Shown in pieces: positions 1 to 9,099 of a stretch of 64,000 nucleotides of DNA; within the stretch, counting starts at the first letter, position 1, and the number at the start of each line of letters is the position of its first letter. A program made the position numbers and the translations under genes. The DNA is taken from the NCBI RefSeq assembly GCF_000764225.1, contig NZ_JQED01000037.1, forward strand, positions 124,001 to 188,000, written 5' to 3'. The notes below the pieces were generated by a model. It was not told the DNA's origin. It ran no database searches and saw only the letters and a list, made by a program, of their open reading frames with translations. The stretch comes from Colwellia psychrerythraea (GTDB lineage Bacteria > Pseudomonadota > Gammaproteobacteria > Enterobacterales > Alteromonadaceae).

Positions 1-137
1 CTCAAACTTTCATCAGCTTGGTAACCCGCGATGTTTAAGATAAATCCTGCGGTGAGAAAGCCAATAGAGGGGGGCAGTGAGACTGTTTTTGCTGCTAATC
101 CGCAGATGAAAGCGAAAAGTATCCAGATAAAATCCAT
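1..137 (-). CDS. Monovalent cation:proton antiporter (CPA2/KefB-like), N-terminal fragment
   Basis: The reverse strand encodes an open N-terminus starting at 135-137 and running off the window edge. It reads as a hydrophobic first segment (MDFIWILFAFICGLAAKTV) followed by SLPPSIGFLTAGFILNIAG and a short polar turn. A short membrane segment followed by a LPPxxGFLxAG motif is the usual start of CPA2 antiporters such as YbaL or KefC. Only about 45 residues are visible, so the subtype and any C-terminal TrkA-N domain cannot be judged. It is transcribed leftward, the same direction as tesA, with about 210 bp between them. An overlapping reading frame at 13-228 is a shadow of this gene. Confidence 0.6.
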   Translation of the reverse strand, partial: MDFIWILFAFICGLAAKTVSLPPSIGFLTAGFILNIAGYQADESL

Positions 138-350
138 TATTTTGCTCTAATTTTCGTTGTTTTATAAAATAGAAAGGTTTCAGGTGTTTGTGAAAATGAT
201 GCAGGTCTATATCTTGACAATGATACATCTAATCAATATTTTCTCCGAGTGAATACGATAGAAAGTACTCAAATAACCTAGGTAAGTTTACCTTAAAAAC
301 AACCGGTTAGACTAGCTTAGATTTAATACTTTATGATGATTTTGTCTGCA

Positions 351-971
351 TTACTCATGTAGCCATTTCTCTATTTCATCATACATAAAATCACGGATAA
401 TGGGCTGTGCTTTGGCATTTGGGTGTAAATTGTCATTGAGCATTAATGAAGGATTTACGGCAATCTCTGTCATAAAGTAAGACATGAGATGAGCTCCCGT
501 TTTATCAGCAACTTTGCCGTAACTGTCTGTGAACATTTTGCCGTATCTTGGCCCTAAATTTGGGGGGATTTGAATTTCCATTAAGGCAACTTTTGCCCCA
601 TTTTGCTGACTTTTAGTCACAAGTTCAGTTAAATGTTTTTGCAGTAACTTCACAGGGAAGCCCCTGATACCATCATTACCACCCAGTTCAATTAGCACAT
701 GGCTAGGTTGGTGTGCTGCTAACCACGCATCAATCTTCAATAAGGCATTATCTGTAGTTTGACCACTGATGGCTGTATTAATAATGGTGACCGCTTTATT
801 ATTTTCTTTATATTTATTTTGTAACAAATGAACCCATGCTTGTGCTTGCTCAAGGCCATAGCCAGCGCTTAAGCTATCACCAATAAGTAAAATTTTATTA
901 TTTGCTAAGCTGGCAAATGATAGAATCATCAAAATTAAAATAATACTAGATTTTAGGAAAAAACGAGTCAT
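351..971 (-). CDS. tesA: TesA-like lysophospholipase / thioesterase / arylesterase (SGNH hydrolase)
   Basis: This is a periplasmic multifunctional esterase of the SGNH/GDSL family, 206 residues, close to E. coli TesA in length. It has an N-terminal signal peptide of about 23 residues ending near SLAN. Block I is GDSLSAGYG with the nucleophile serine, the GGND block supplies the oxyanion asparagine, and the C-terminal DNLHPN block supplies the catalytic Asp and His. The gene is divergent from ybbA and the two start codons overlap (CATG at 969-972), so each ribosome-binding region lies inside the other gene. The tesA-ybbA-ybbP arrangement is conserved in E. coli and supports the assignment. Confidence 0.93.
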   Translation of the reverse strand: MTRFFLKSSIILILMILSFASLANNKILLIGDSLSAGYGLEQAQAWVHLLQNKYKENNKAVTIINTAISGQTTDNALLKIDAWLAAHQPSHVLIELGGNDGIRGFPVKLLQKHLTELVTKSQQNGAKVALMEIQIPPNLGPRYGKMFTDSYGKVADKTGAHLMSYFMTEIAVNPSLMLNDNLHPNAKAQPIIRDFMYDEIEKWLHE

Positions 972-1683
972 GTCAGTACTTTCTCAGTTAAATGTTATTC
1001 GAGTGTCAGGGCTTACAAAGCGTGTTAGCACACTTGAAGGAAGCCTCACTATCCTTAGCGATATAAACTTTTCTGTCAAGTCGGGTGAGTCCGTTGCTAT
1101 TGTTGGTGCATCTGGCTCAGGTAAATCTACCTTGTTAAGCCTATTAGCGGGACTTGATGTTGCTAGCCAAGGCGATGTTCACCTTGATGGTGAAGCCTTA
1201 AGCAAACTTGATGAAGAAGCACGAGCTCGAGTAAGAGCTGAAAAAATTGGCTTTGTTTTTCAATCCTTTATGCTAGTACAAAGTTTAACGGCATTGGAAA
1301 ATGTGATGTTACCTGCAGAATTGGCTGGTGATCATGACGCTAGGGCACAGGCAATTGAATTACTAGAAAAAGTTGGACTGTCCCATAGGCTTGAGCATTA
1401 CCCGTCACAACTATCAGGGGGAGAACAACAACGCGTAGCAATTGCTAGAGCATTCATTGGCTCCCCTAAAATACTTTTTGCTGATGAGCCTTCAGCGAAC
1501 TTAGATAGTAAAAATGGTCATTTAATCGAAAATTTATTATTCGATTTAAATAAACAAAATGGCACCACGCTCGTACTTGTTACTCACGATGAACAATTGG
1601 CCAAACAATGTCAGCGTATTTTGCATATTGAAGGTGGTCAACTTGAGAAAATAAGTGAAGGAGTCACTGCCAATGTGGGTTAA
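970..1683 (+). CDS. ybbA: ABC transporter ATP-binding protein YbbA
   Basis: Cytoplasmic ATPase of a LolD/MacB-type ABC system, 237 residues. Visible motifs are Walker A (GASGSGKST, about residue 47), the Q-loop (FVFQSFML), the signature LSGGEQQR, Walker B (ILFADEP) and the switch His in LVTHD. It is preceded by AGGAAAA within tesA and overlaps the start of the permease gene ybbP by 11 bp, which points to translational coupling. In E. coli the YbbA-YbbP pair sits beside tesA as here. The substrate is not established. The MacB-like topology of the partner suggests mechanotransmission or lipid/lipoprotein handling rather than classical import, which is inference. Confidence 0.93.
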   Translation: MSVLSQLNVIRVSGLTKRVSTLEGSLTILSDINFSVKSGESVAIVGASGSGKSTLLSLLAGLDVASQGDVHLDGEALSKLDEEARARVRAEKIGFVFQSFMLVQSLTALENVMLPAELAGDHDARAQAIELLEKVGLSHRLEHYPSQLSGGEQQRVAIARAFIGSPKILFADEPSANLDSKNGHLIENLLFDLNKQNGTTLVLVTHDEQLAKQCQRILHIEGGQLEKISEGVTANVG

Positions 1684-4186
1684 ACTGGCTTTTAAGCTAT
1701 TCTCTCGAGAGTTTAGACGTGGTGAATTAACGATCATCTTTGCTGCCATAGCGTTAGCTGTACTGACGGTGTTTAGTTTATCTGCGATGACCGAACGAAT
1801 TGCTTTAAATATTGCCCAAAAGAGCAATGCTTTTATTGCTGCTGACCGTCGGTTGTCTAGTAACCATGCGATTGATGCGCAACTACTAACAAAAGCAAGT
1901 GAACAAGGTTTGCAAACAGCGAGAGTGCTCTATTTTGATTCCATGTTGTTTGCTAATGATGAGTTGGTATTAGGCTCAGTAAAAGCGGGAAGTGATACTT
2001 ACCCTCTCAAAGGTAAACTAACCATCAAGGATTCTTTAGCTGGACAGCCCTATGAAGTTGATACTGGACCTACGCTTGGTTCAGTATGGCTTAGTGAAGG
2101 TTTGTTTTATACCCTTAATGTTAAAGTGGGGGATAGCGTTGAATTAGGAGCTGGGATTTTTAAGGTCAGTAAAGTGTTGGTAAAAGAGCCTGACGCGCCA
2201 TTTTTCTCTTTATCGGGTAACAAACGTGTGCTTTTAAGCTATGATGATGTTCCTAGCACTAAGGCTGTTCAAGCAGGAAGTCGGGTTTTTCATCGATTTT
2301 TGTTTGCTGGTAATGAACAACAGCTTAGCAATTATTATGCTTGGCTTAAACCACAACTTAAAAGTAATCAGAGCTGGGAGGGCATTAAAGATAGGCAGTC
2401 TCCCTTAGGAAATAACTTAGATCGTGCGGAGCGATTTCTGTTACTCGCGGGTCTATTCGGGATTATGTTAGCGGCAGTTGCTATGGCGGTTTCAGCGAAA
2501 CGTTATTGTGAACGGCAGTATGATCCCGTTGCTATGATGAAAACTCTGGGAGGAAGTCGTAAAGTTATACGTAATATTTTTCTTTTGCATTTAAGTCTAG
2601 TGACGGTTTTTTCTATTGTTGTCGGTTTATTGATGGGATTTGCACTACAAACGGTTGGTGCAGATTACTTAGCCAAATTTATGGGGGCTGAGTTACCTCA
2701 TGCCGGAATTCGCCCTTGGTTATTATCTAGTTTTATTGGCCTTGTTTGTGCGTTGATGTTTTCCCTCAAACCGTTATTAGATTTATTTGATATACCACCA
2801 CTTCGTGTCTTGCGTCGGAACTTAGGTGATGCTTTAGCACTGAGTCGGTTACATTTAACACTTTCTTTTATGACCATTTTTGTTTTGATGTGGTTATTTA
2901 GTGGTGAGATTGTCACAACCATCATTTTGTTTGTTTCAACTTTGTTAGTGATTACTGTTCTCTTTGTGATATCACGATTATTGTTTGCTGCAGGGCGAAA
3001 GCTAGGGCTTAGACCTGGTTCTAGTTGGTCTTTAGCAATTGCGACCTTGCAAAAGAGAGCCAATGCCAATGCCATACAACTTATTAGTTTTGCGTTAGCG
3101 ATAAAGTTGATGCTATTTTTAGTCGTTTTAAAAAATGACATCATTTCAGATTGGCAAATGCAAGTTCCTCCAGATGCGCCAAACATGTTCATTATCAATA
3201 TAAACGAGCATGAAGTAGAGCCCATTAATACCTTTTTTACCGATAATAATATTGCTCATGAAGCTTTTTATCCTGTGTTTAGCGGGCGTGTTGATGCGGT
3301 GAATGGTGAAGCGTTTTCTCGACAAGTATCAAAACAAGAAGATGAAGAAAAGAACGAAGAAAACAGGGAAGGAGTCGATAGAGAGCCTAACTTAACCTGG
3401 TTAGCATCATTACCTGAAGGGAACGAAATAACTGAAGGAACATGGTTTGCTGAAGGAGAAACTGCAGGCGATGAGATAGAAGTCTCTGTGTTTGATGGTT
3501 GGCGAGAAACACTGGGTTTAAAACTGGGAGATACCATCACACTATTAGTGAATGAAAAATCAATTGACGCTAAGGTGACTAGTTTTAGGAGTGTTGATTG
3601 GGGAACGCTAAAACCTAATTTTGTTATGATTTTAAGCCCTAATATGGCTGGTAAAGTACCAGTAACCTACTTTAGTGCGGCGAAACTTGAAGACAAGCAC
3701 ACTAAAGATATAAGCCAAATTTTACAGCGTTATCCAACGATAAGTATGATTGATATAAAGTCTCAAATTGAGCAAGCTCAATCGATTATATCGCAAGTGT
3801 CATTAGCTATTGGCTTTGTGTTGTCTATTGTTTTGATTAGTGGCGCACTTGTTCTTATTTCACAAGTTCAAGCAAGTTTGGCTGAGCGTATGCAAGAAGT
3901 GGTAATCTTGAGAACCCTAGGTGCAAAAGGTCGTCTGATCAAACTAGCAACACTTTATGAGTTTATGTTATTGGGTGCTATCGCAGGTCTAGTTGCAGCT
4001 ATAGTAAGCGATATCGCTTTACTGGTCATTCAACAGCAACTCTTTAGTGTTGAGGGACAACTTCACCCTTATATTTGGCTGTTAGGTCCGTTAAGTGGTG
4101 CTATTTTTGTGTCAGCTATTGGTTATTTTATGGTAGCGAGAACAATGAAACAAAATACCCAAGGCTTATTAAGAAAAATTGCCTAA
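1673..4186 (+). CDS. ybbP: ABC transporter permease YbbP (FtsX/MacB type)
   Basis: Large inner-membrane permease of about 837 residues with FtsX-type topology. It has an N-terminal TM anchor, a periplasmic domain, then clusters of TM helices around residues 255-375 and 395-490. A second, very acidic periplasmic region (KQEDEEKNEENREG) follows, and the C-terminal FtsX domain has its last helices after residue 700. The ATG at 1673 is chosen because AAGGAG lies about 10 bases upstream and the protein then begins MWVKLAFKLFSREFRRGEL. The GTG further upstream at 1655 would remove that spacing. It overlaps ybbA by 11 bp and is followed by a gap of about 170 bp before the next gene. Confidence 0.9.
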   Translation: MWVKLAFKLFSREFRRGELTIIFAAIALAVLTVFSLSAMTERIALNIAQKSNAFIAADRRLSSNHAIDAQLLTKASEQGLQTARVLYFDSMLFANDELVLGSVKAGSDTYPLKGKLTIKDSLAGQPYEVDTGPTLGSVWLSEGLFYTLNVKVGDSVELGAGIFKVSKVLVKEPDAPFFSLSGNKRVLLSYDDVPSTKAVQAGSRVFHRFLFAGNEQQLSNYYAWLKPQLKSNQSWEGIKDRQSPLGNNLDRAERFLLLAGLFGIMLAAVAMAVSAKRYCERQYDPVAMMKTLGGSRKVIRNIFLLHLSLVTVFSIVVGLLMGFALQTVGADYLAKFMGAELPHAGIRPWLLSSFIGLVCALMFSLKPLLDLFDIPPLRVLRRNLGDALALSRLHLTLSFMTIFVLMWLFSGEIVTTIILFVSTLLVITVLFVISRLLFAAGRKLGLRPGSSWSLAIATLQKRANANAIQLISFALAIKLMLFLVVLKNDIISDWQMQVPPDAPNMFIININEHEVEPINTFFTDNNIAHEAFYPVFSGRVDAVNGEAFSRQVSKQEDEEKNEENREGVDREPNLTWLASLPEGNEITEGTWFAEGETAGDEIEVSVFDGWRETLGLKLGDTITLLVNEKSIDAKVTSFRSVDWGTLKPNFVMILSPNMAGKVPVTYFSAAKLEDKHTKDISQILQRYPTISMIDIKSQIEQAQSIISQVSLAIGFVLSIVLISGALVLISQVQASLAERMQEVVILRTLGAKGRLIKLATLYEFMLLGAIAGLVAAIVSDIALLVIQQQLFSVEGQLHPYIWLLGPLSGAIFVSAIGYFMVARTMKQNTQGLLRKIA

Positions 4187-4360
4187 GCCAGACTATCAGT
4201 GTTCCCAGCTAATTACTGAGAGCACTTATAGCTACTTAATAATGTTCGACTTAAAGTAAATTCATAACTAATTGATTACTTGAGTTTAAGTATAAGTAAA
4301 TTAGTGTAATTTTCATATATAAGGTATATTGAAACGATTAAAAGTTAAGGAATATTTTTC

Positions 4361-5428
4361 ATGGTTTCAAGTTCAAATCATAGTTCTATCGTCAAAGCGT
4401 TTGTAACTGTCGCGGCTATTTTTATTATTCTCGCGGGTATTAAAACTGCCGCTAATATCTTAGTACCGTTTTTGTTATCAATATTTATCGCTATCATCTG
4501 TAACCCATTAATCAATAAGGCCAGCGAGTATAGAATACCAAAGGCTGTTTCGGTTATTTCTGTTATCGTGGTTTTTGTTACGGTCGCTGTATTTTTAACA
4601 GGTTTAGTGGGCAGCTCTTTAAATGAACTTTCAGGGTACATACCGCAGTACCGAATTCAACTCAAAGAACAATTTACTTGGTTAACGAATTTCTTGAATA
4701 GTCATGATATCCAACTTTCTTCATCAATACTGACTGAATATTTTGATCCCGCTGCAGCGATGGGGTTAGCGGCTGAAATGTTATCAAGTTTTGGTTCTGT
4801 AATGACGAACTTGTTTTTGATTATTTTAACGGTGGTTTTTATGTTGTTCGAATCATCGACGTTTCCACATAAATTACATTTAGCACTTGATGATCCTCAA
4901 ATGCGTTTAAATCAAATTGAACGGTTTTTATCTTCGGTGAATCATTATATTGCGATTAAAACTTTAGTCAGTATTGCCACTGGTTGCATCGTATCACTGA
5001 TGTTATGGGGCTTTGGTTTAGACTTCTTCTTACTTTGGGGAGTATTAGCATTCCTGCTTAATTATATTCCAAATATTGGCTCCATTATTGCCGCTGTGCC
5101 ACCAATGACACTCGCTATTTTACAATTAGGTATAGGGGAAGCGGGCGCTATTGGCCTAGGATTTGTGTTAATAAATATGGTAATGGGTAATATTATTGAA
5201 CCGAGATATTTAGGTAAAGGCTTAGGATTATCAACGTTAGTTGTTTTCTTATCATTGATTTTTTGGGGATGGTTGCTAGGCACCGTAGGAATGCTTTTAA
5301 GTGTTCCACTGACGATGATATTGAAAATAGGATTAGAAAGCTCACCAGAAGGTCGTTGGTTAGCAGTCATGTTAAGTGATGAAGTTGAATTGGTTGATAA
5401 AACCGAGCAAGCATTACTTGAAGAGTAA
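4361..5428 (+). CDS. AI-2E/PerM family permease
   Basis: Inner-membrane protein of 355 residues in the PF01594 family (PerM/TqsA/YdiK). Hydrophobicity shows paired helices near residues 12-60 and 65-90, an extracytoplasmic stretch to about residue 145, and a helix-rich C-terminal half with the family-typical NYIPNIGSIIAAVPP and GNIIEPRYLGKGLGLS stretches. A ribosome-binding AAGGA lies just upstream of the ATG. Members range from an autoinducer-2 exporter to Na+/H+-linked exporters, so the substrate is unknown. It appears monocistronic, with a 172-bp gap after ybbP and an inverted-repeat stretch downstream. Confidence 0.88.
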   Translation: MVSSSNHSSIVKAFVTVAAIFIILAGIKTAANILVPFLLSIFIAIICNPLINKASEYRIPKAVSVISVIVVFVTVAVFLTGLVGSSLNELSGYIPQYRIQLKEQFTWLTNFLNSHDIQLSSSILTEYFDPAAAMGLAAEMLSSFGSVMTNLFLIILTVVFMLFESSTFPHKLHLALDDPQMRLNQIERFLSSVNHYIAIKTLVSIATGCIVSLMLWGFGLDFFLLWGVLAFLLNYIPNIGSIIAAVPPMTLAILQLGIGEAGAIGLGFVLINMVMGNIIEPRYLGKGLGLSTLVVFLSLIFWGWLLGTVGMLLSVPLTMILKIGLESSPEGRWLAVMLSDEVELVDKTEQALLEE

Positions 5429-5507
5429 CTATAGCCTTCCCAGTAGAATATCTATGACTCAGCTGGTATTGGAAACACCTTTAAGTAGGGGATTGTTTAA
5501 AGAGCAT

Positions 5508-5560
5508 GGTTGTTCAGGATATATGCGCCTGCATTTTTAGCATGCTGTATCCAAACAACC
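5508..5560. repeat. Long imperfect inverted repeat between perM-like gene and lprI-like gene
   Basis: The arms GGTTGTTcaGGATA (5508 onward) and TGTATCCaaACAACC (ending 5560) can pair with a few bulges around an AT-rich loop. The convergent genes on both sides end near here, so it may serve as a bidirectional terminator or be a small repeat element. Shorter outer arms AGCCTTCCC (about 5432) and GGGAAGGCT (about 5613) flank it, which would suit a small mobile repeat. Confidence 0.45.
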
Positions 5561-5634
5561 TCCTTGTCGAAGTAAGTAACGCAGTATAAATCGTTTTTAA
5601 ATCGACCTCATGGGGAAGGCTGAGTATTTCATAC

Positions 5635-6066
5635 TTAAGGGAGGGGGTTTGTCGTTTTAAATTCGCTAAGCGCTTTGATCCTGTTTTGGCTTAACTGCAC
5701 GTAACAAGTTTTGTAGGCCAAATCTGCACCTATTTCAGGCGATATAACCAAATATTGCCAACGACAATCATTTTCACGATAAGTGATAAAGTTATTTTGC
5801 GAACGTTTAAACATTTTCAAGGCAGAGTAGCGTCCATTGGTCAGGGCTTTCTCTTCTAAATTAAAAGTGTGTAAATTTACCCAAGTTTGTAACTCACGAT
5901 CCACAAAAGAGATAACACCATCTAAACAGCGAGACATCGGAGCGGAAGATATTTTATCTGCATTTTTTTGTTGGCATTCTGCAACACTTTTTGCAGCTTG
6001 GGCAGGGGTAGTCATTAATAACGGAAATATGAATATTGATGCAATGAGCATTTTGTTACGGATCAT
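5635..6066 (-). CDS. LprI/DUF1311-like exported protein
   Basis: Small exported protein of 143 residues. A clear signal peptide (hydrophobic core IASIFIFPLLMTT, cleavage near AQA-AK) precedes a domain with the pattern of the lysozyme-inhibitor LprI family (DUF1311): spaced cysteines in ECQQK, RCLDG, ENDCRWQY and KTCYVQ, and a conserved SQNRIKAL end. DUF1311 proteins are periplasmic and some inhibit lysozyme; the role here is inferred only from the fold. It is transcribed alone, convergent with the upstream permease gene. Confidence 0.7.
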   Translation of the reverse strand: MIRNKMLIASIFIFPLLMTTPAQAAKSVAECQQKNADKISSAPMSRCLDGVISFVDRELQTWVNLHTFNLEEKALTNGRYSALKMFKRSQNNFITYRENDCRWQYLVISPEIGADLAYKTCYVQLSQNRIKALSEFKTTNPLP

Positions 6067-6172
6067 TTTGCGGTTACAAGCTCTGGTTAATGTCAGTTCA
6101 GTGAGGCTAAAGTTCTAATTCACTTGTATGGAAATTAGCAAACAATAGCATTATATTGATGGTGTATGTTAC

Positions 6173-6475
6173 TTAAGCAGGTAATACCTTCTTATACGGT
6201 TTTACCGTTACTTTTTTATAAACACCAGCGCTGATGTATGGATCTGCATCTGCCCATGCTTGTGCGGCGGTTAAACTAGCGAACTCGGCAACAATAAGCG
6301 AGCCAGTGAAACCAGCTTCACCGGGGTCTTCACTATCAATGGCAGGACAAGGACCAGCCAATAGTAACTTTCCTTGTGCTTGTAAGTCTTTTAATCGACC
6401 AATATGCTTATCGCGAACAGATAGGCGCAAGCTGAGAGAGTTTTCAACATCTTCACTGTATATAACATAAAACAT
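6173..6475 (-). CDS. yciI: YciI-like protein
   Basis: Small cytoplasmic protein of 100 residues, the standard YciI length, with a ferredoxin-like alpha+beta fold. Visible family features are the start [14 protein letters not shown], a central [24 protein letters not shown], and the end [20 protein letters not shown]. The conserved His in the RxxHI segment and the Asp in DPY are residues proposed to form the active site in the family; no enzymatic role is firmly known. It lies 53 bp after yciB on the same strand, as in E. coli and related genomes, probably in one operon. Confidence 0.9.
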   Translation of the reverse strand: MFYVIYSEDVENSLSLRLSVRDKHIGRLKDLQAQGKLLLAGPCPAIDSEDPGEAGFTGSLIVAEFASLTAAQAWADADPYISAGVYKKVTVKPYKKVLPA

Positions 6476-6528
6476 AGCAGGTATTCCTTTAAATAATCGG
6501 TTGAGTTAGCTCAGTAGACACTGAGCTG

Positions 6529-7104
6529 TTAATTAGGTTTTTCATTAATACTATTATTTGTATCATTTTCAACTTCTTCTATTGGTAAGTACTTGTATAA
6601 AAATAAAACGGAAGTGATAGAGAAAAGAAACATTAAACCTGTTAAGCCAAACACTTTAAAGTTAACCCAAGTATCTAACGCGAAATTAAAAGCGATATAA
6701 TAATTTAAAGCTGAGCAAAACAGGAAGAACAAAGCCCAGGCGAGGTTTAATCTCGACCAAATATTGTCAGGTAATGAAAGTGATTCACTTAAAAATTCTT
6801 TGATGATATTTTTTTTGAAAAAAATGTTACTAACCAATAAGGCACCAGCGAAAAAGGCATTAATGATGGTAACTTTCCATTTAAGAAAAGCATCATCTTG
6901 TAAATAAATGGTTAACCCGCCGAAAACTACAATGAGGCTAAATATAATCCATTGCTTGCCAGGTATTTTTTCTTTCTTGAACTTATAGTAAAAAATTTGT
7001 ACGAATGCAGCAATGATTAAACTGCCAGTAGCCCAATAAATACCTGCAATTAAATTGATAATAAAGAAGACTAAAAGGGGAAAGTATTCAATAAAAAGCT
7101 GCAT
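6529..7104 (-). CDS. yciB: Septation protein A / inner-membrane protein YciB (IspZ family)
   Basis: Integral inner-membrane protein of 191 residues with about five to six TM helices along its length. The start MQLFIEYFPLLVFFIINLIAG and the segment DDAFLKWKVTIINAFFAG are typical of the IspZ/YciB family (E. coli YciB is 179 residues). E. coli YciB affects cell-envelope synthesis and septation; Shigella IspZ is needed for intracellular spread. It is the first gene of a leftward yciB-yciI pair and is divergent from norQ, the two sharing a 240-bp intergenic region that holds the FNR box. Confidence 0.9.
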   Translation of the reverse strand: MQLFIEYFPLLVFFIINLIAGIYWATGSLIIAAFVQIFYYKFKKEKIPGKQWIIFSLIVVFGGLTIYLQDDAFLKWKVTIINAFFAGALLVSNIFFKKNIIKEFLSESLSLPDNIWSRLNLAWALFFLFCSALNYYIAFNFALDTWVNFKVFGLTGLMFLFSITSVLFLYKYLPIEEVENDTNNSINEKPN

Positions 7105-7247
7105 AAATGCCCGACATTAAGAATAAATATGACGCGATATATATAATCATCGCCTACTGATAATGTAATGTTAACGAAAGCAAGTTTAATAGCCAAGCTT
7201 ATATTTACTTATTGCGGGGTTATAAAGACTTTATTTTGTCATTCTCA

Positions 7248-7261
7248 TTGATCTTTATCAA
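7248..7261 (+). promoter_or_regulatory. FNR/DNR-type box upstream of norQ
   Basis: TTGATCTTTATCAA is a perfect match to the FNR/ANR/DNR consensus TTGAT-N4-ATCAA. Its centre lies about 90 bp before the norQ ATG. A TACTTT at 7283-7288 sits where the -10 element of a class II FNR-dependent promoter would be expected. This fits anaerobic or NO-responsive control of the nor genes downstream. Confidence 0.85.
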
Positions 7262-7344
7262 CGAAGAGCCTTTGTTTAATTGTACTTTGCTCAATAGCAG
7301 GGTATTTTAGCACCAAGTTTAATAACCACAGATATTCGTCTCCC

Positions 7345-8127
7345 ATGGCAACTGACAAATTATTTTATCAAGAACAAAGCAATGAAGTGTCATTGTTTAA
7401 CTATGCTTTTGAACATCAACTACCAGTATTAATTAAGGGGCCAACGGGCTGTGGTAAAACACGTTTTGTAGCTCATATGGCTGAACAGCTTAATAAGCCT
7501 TTATACACAGTGGCATGTCATGATGATCTCACGGCAGCAGACTTAGTCGGTCGCCATTTAATTGGTCCGAATGGAACCTATTGGCAAGATGGCCCTCTAA
7601 CTCGAGCAGTTCGTGAAGGCGGCATTTGTTATTTAGATGAAGTGGTTGAAGCGCGTAAAGATACAACGGTTGTTTTACATCCCTTGGCTGATGATCGCAG
7701 AATATTGCCTTTAGAGCGTACAGGAGAATTACTTGAAGCTGCTCCAGGTTTTATGTTGGTGGTTTCATATAACCCAGGCTATCAAAATTTATTAAAGGGC
7801 ATGAAGGCGAGTACAAGACAACGCTTTGTTGCTTTACGCTTTGAATATCCAAGTGCTGAACTTGAACAACAAATATTAATTAAAGAAGCGGGTGCAGAGC
7901 CTCACTTGGCTTTTAAATTAGTTGAGTTAGCAGGCGCACTTCGTCGACTAGAGCAAAATGATTTAGATGAAGTTGCTTCTACTCGTTTGTTAATTTATGC
8001 AGCCAGAATGATTAGTTCAGGTATGGATCCATTAGAAGTTTGTCGCTGCTGTTTAGCTGAACCATTGTCAGACGATCCATTAACGGTTCAAGCCTTGATG
8101 GATGTTGCTAGAATTTACTTCGATTAG
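7345..8127 (+). CDS. norQ: NorQ, MoxR-family AAA+ ATPase for nitric oxide reductase maturation
   Basis: Cytoplasmic AAA+ chaperone of 260 residues, the usual NorQ/CbbQ length. Walker A is GPTGCGKTRF (about residues 31-40), Walker B is GICYLDEV (about 91-98), and a sensor region follows in VVSYNPGYQ; the GMKASTRQRF segment is characteristic of CbbQ/NorQ. NorQ works with the VWA protein NorD to insert iron into, or activate, the NO reductase catalytic subunit. norE begins 15 bp downstream, and the gene follows a perfect FNR box. CbbQ of Rubisco activation is the alternative, but the neighbours norE and norD favour NorQ. Confidence 0.88.
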   Translation: MATDKLFYQEQSNEVSLFNYAFEHQLPVLIKGPTGCGKTRFVAHMAEQLNKPLYTVACHDDLTAADLVGRHLIGPNGTYWQDGPLTRAVREGGICYLDEVVEARKDTTVVLHPLADDRRILPLERTGELLEAAPGFMLVVSYNPGYQNLLKGMKASTRQRFVALRFEYPSAELEQQILIKEAGAEPHLAFKLVELAGALRRLEQNDLDEVASTRLLIYAARMISSGMDPLEVCRCCLAEPLSDDPLTVQALMDVARIYFD

Positions 8128-8142
8128 TGCTTAGTAAATGTT

Positions 8143-8727
8143 ATGAGTAATCCATCTATAACAGCGCAAGTGTCAGATAAAAAATTGCCTGGTGATTTAG
8201 CCATGTGGTTTTTTATTCTGGCTGAGCTAACCGTATTTGCCATTTTCTTTATTGGCTTTTCCGTCAGTGAACAGCTGAATGCTGAAATGTTTAGCTTAGG
8301 TAAAGCACAGCTACATCAAACGGCAGGTTTAATTAATACAATCGCACTAATCACCAGTAGCTTTTTTGTTGCTATAGCGTTAACCCAAATACATAAAGCG
8401 AAGGCTAAACAAGCTGTATTCTTGTTATTAACAGCCAAAGCATTTGCAATCATTTATATTTCGGTGAAAATTTGGGAATATATTTCATTATTTGAGCAAG
8501 GTATAACAATTGAAACGAATACTTTTTTTACTCTGTATTTTTTAATTACTGCTTTTCATTTAATGCATGTTTTACTCGGCATGGTTATTTTATCTTTTAT
8601 TGCGTACAGCGCTTGGCAAGGTAAGTATCAAAATGATGATATATCTGGCTTTGAGTCAGGTACTAGTTATTGGCACATGGTGGATCTGTTGTGGATTATT
8701 TTATTTCCGTTGATATATGTTATTTAG
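8143..8727 (+). CDS. norE: NorE, cytochrome c oxidase subunit III-like protein
   Basis: Five-helix membrane protein of 194 residues related to heme-copper oxidase subunit III. It shows the start LPGDLAMWFFILAELTVF, HQTAGLINTIALITSSFFVA and the C-terminal FHLMHVLLGMVIL and SYWHMVDLLWIILFPLIYV, all typical of the NorE branch. NorE is an accessory protein that raises NO reductase activity in denitrifiers. It lies between norQ and the norF-like gene with short spacing, consistent with one transcript. Confidence 0.87.
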   Translation: MSNPSITAQVSDKKLPGDLAMWFFILAELTVFAIFFIGFSVSEQLNAEMFSLGKAQLHQTAGLINTIALITSSFFVAIALTQIHKAKAKQAVFLLLTAKAFAIIYISVKIWEYISLFEQGITIETNTFFTLYFLITAFHLMHVLLGMVILSFIAYSAWQGKYQNDDISGFESGTSYWHMVDLLWIILFPLIYVI

Positions 8728-8757
8728 TCTCATTGGAACATTTACATAACTTAAATT

Positions 8758-9045
8758 ATGCATAAGGGTGAGAAAGTGCAAAACAATAAAGCCATCAATA
8801 TGACGGCAGCGACCAAGGGGTGGTTTCTACTTATTACCTTGAGTATTATTGCTGTTTACTTACCTGAGTTTGTGGATAGTAGAAGTGTAACCATCATGGG
8901 AGCATTAGTCATTGTTGCACTTAAAGGTCAACAAATTGTTGATATATTTATGGAACTCAACAATGCTCCCAAGCTTTGGCGCACGTTATTCTTAAGTTAT
9001 ATTGTACTGGTGCCTTTAATTATTACGGTTATATATTTAGCTTAA
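8758..9045 (+). CDS. norF: NorF-like / cytochrome oxidase subunit IV-type small membrane protein
   Basis: Small membrane protein of 95 residues with about three hydrophobic segments: WFLLITLSIIAVYLPEF, VTIMGALVIVALKGQQIVDIFMEL and LFLSYIVLVPLIITVIYLA. The KGQQIVDIFMELxxAP segment is a hallmark of the NorF / cytochrome c oxidase subunit IV family found after norE. Two starts are possible: ATG at 8758, or GTG at 8776, which has GGTGAG about 6 bases upstream. The assignment rests on this motif and position, not on a solved function. Confidence 0.7.
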   Translation: MHKGEKVQNNKAINMTAATKGWFLLITLSIIAVYLPEFVDSRSVTIMGALVIVALKGQQIVDIFMELNNAPKLWRTLFLSYIVLVPLIITVIYLA

Positions 9046-9099
9046 TAAATAATCGTAAGTGTAGTTAATCAATTTGATTATAGAAAAAATTAGGGAACT

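Noticed and set aside
1546..1827. Reverse-strand frame across the ybbA/ybbP junction
   Set aside because: It lies antisense to two well-supported genes with no homology or start signal.
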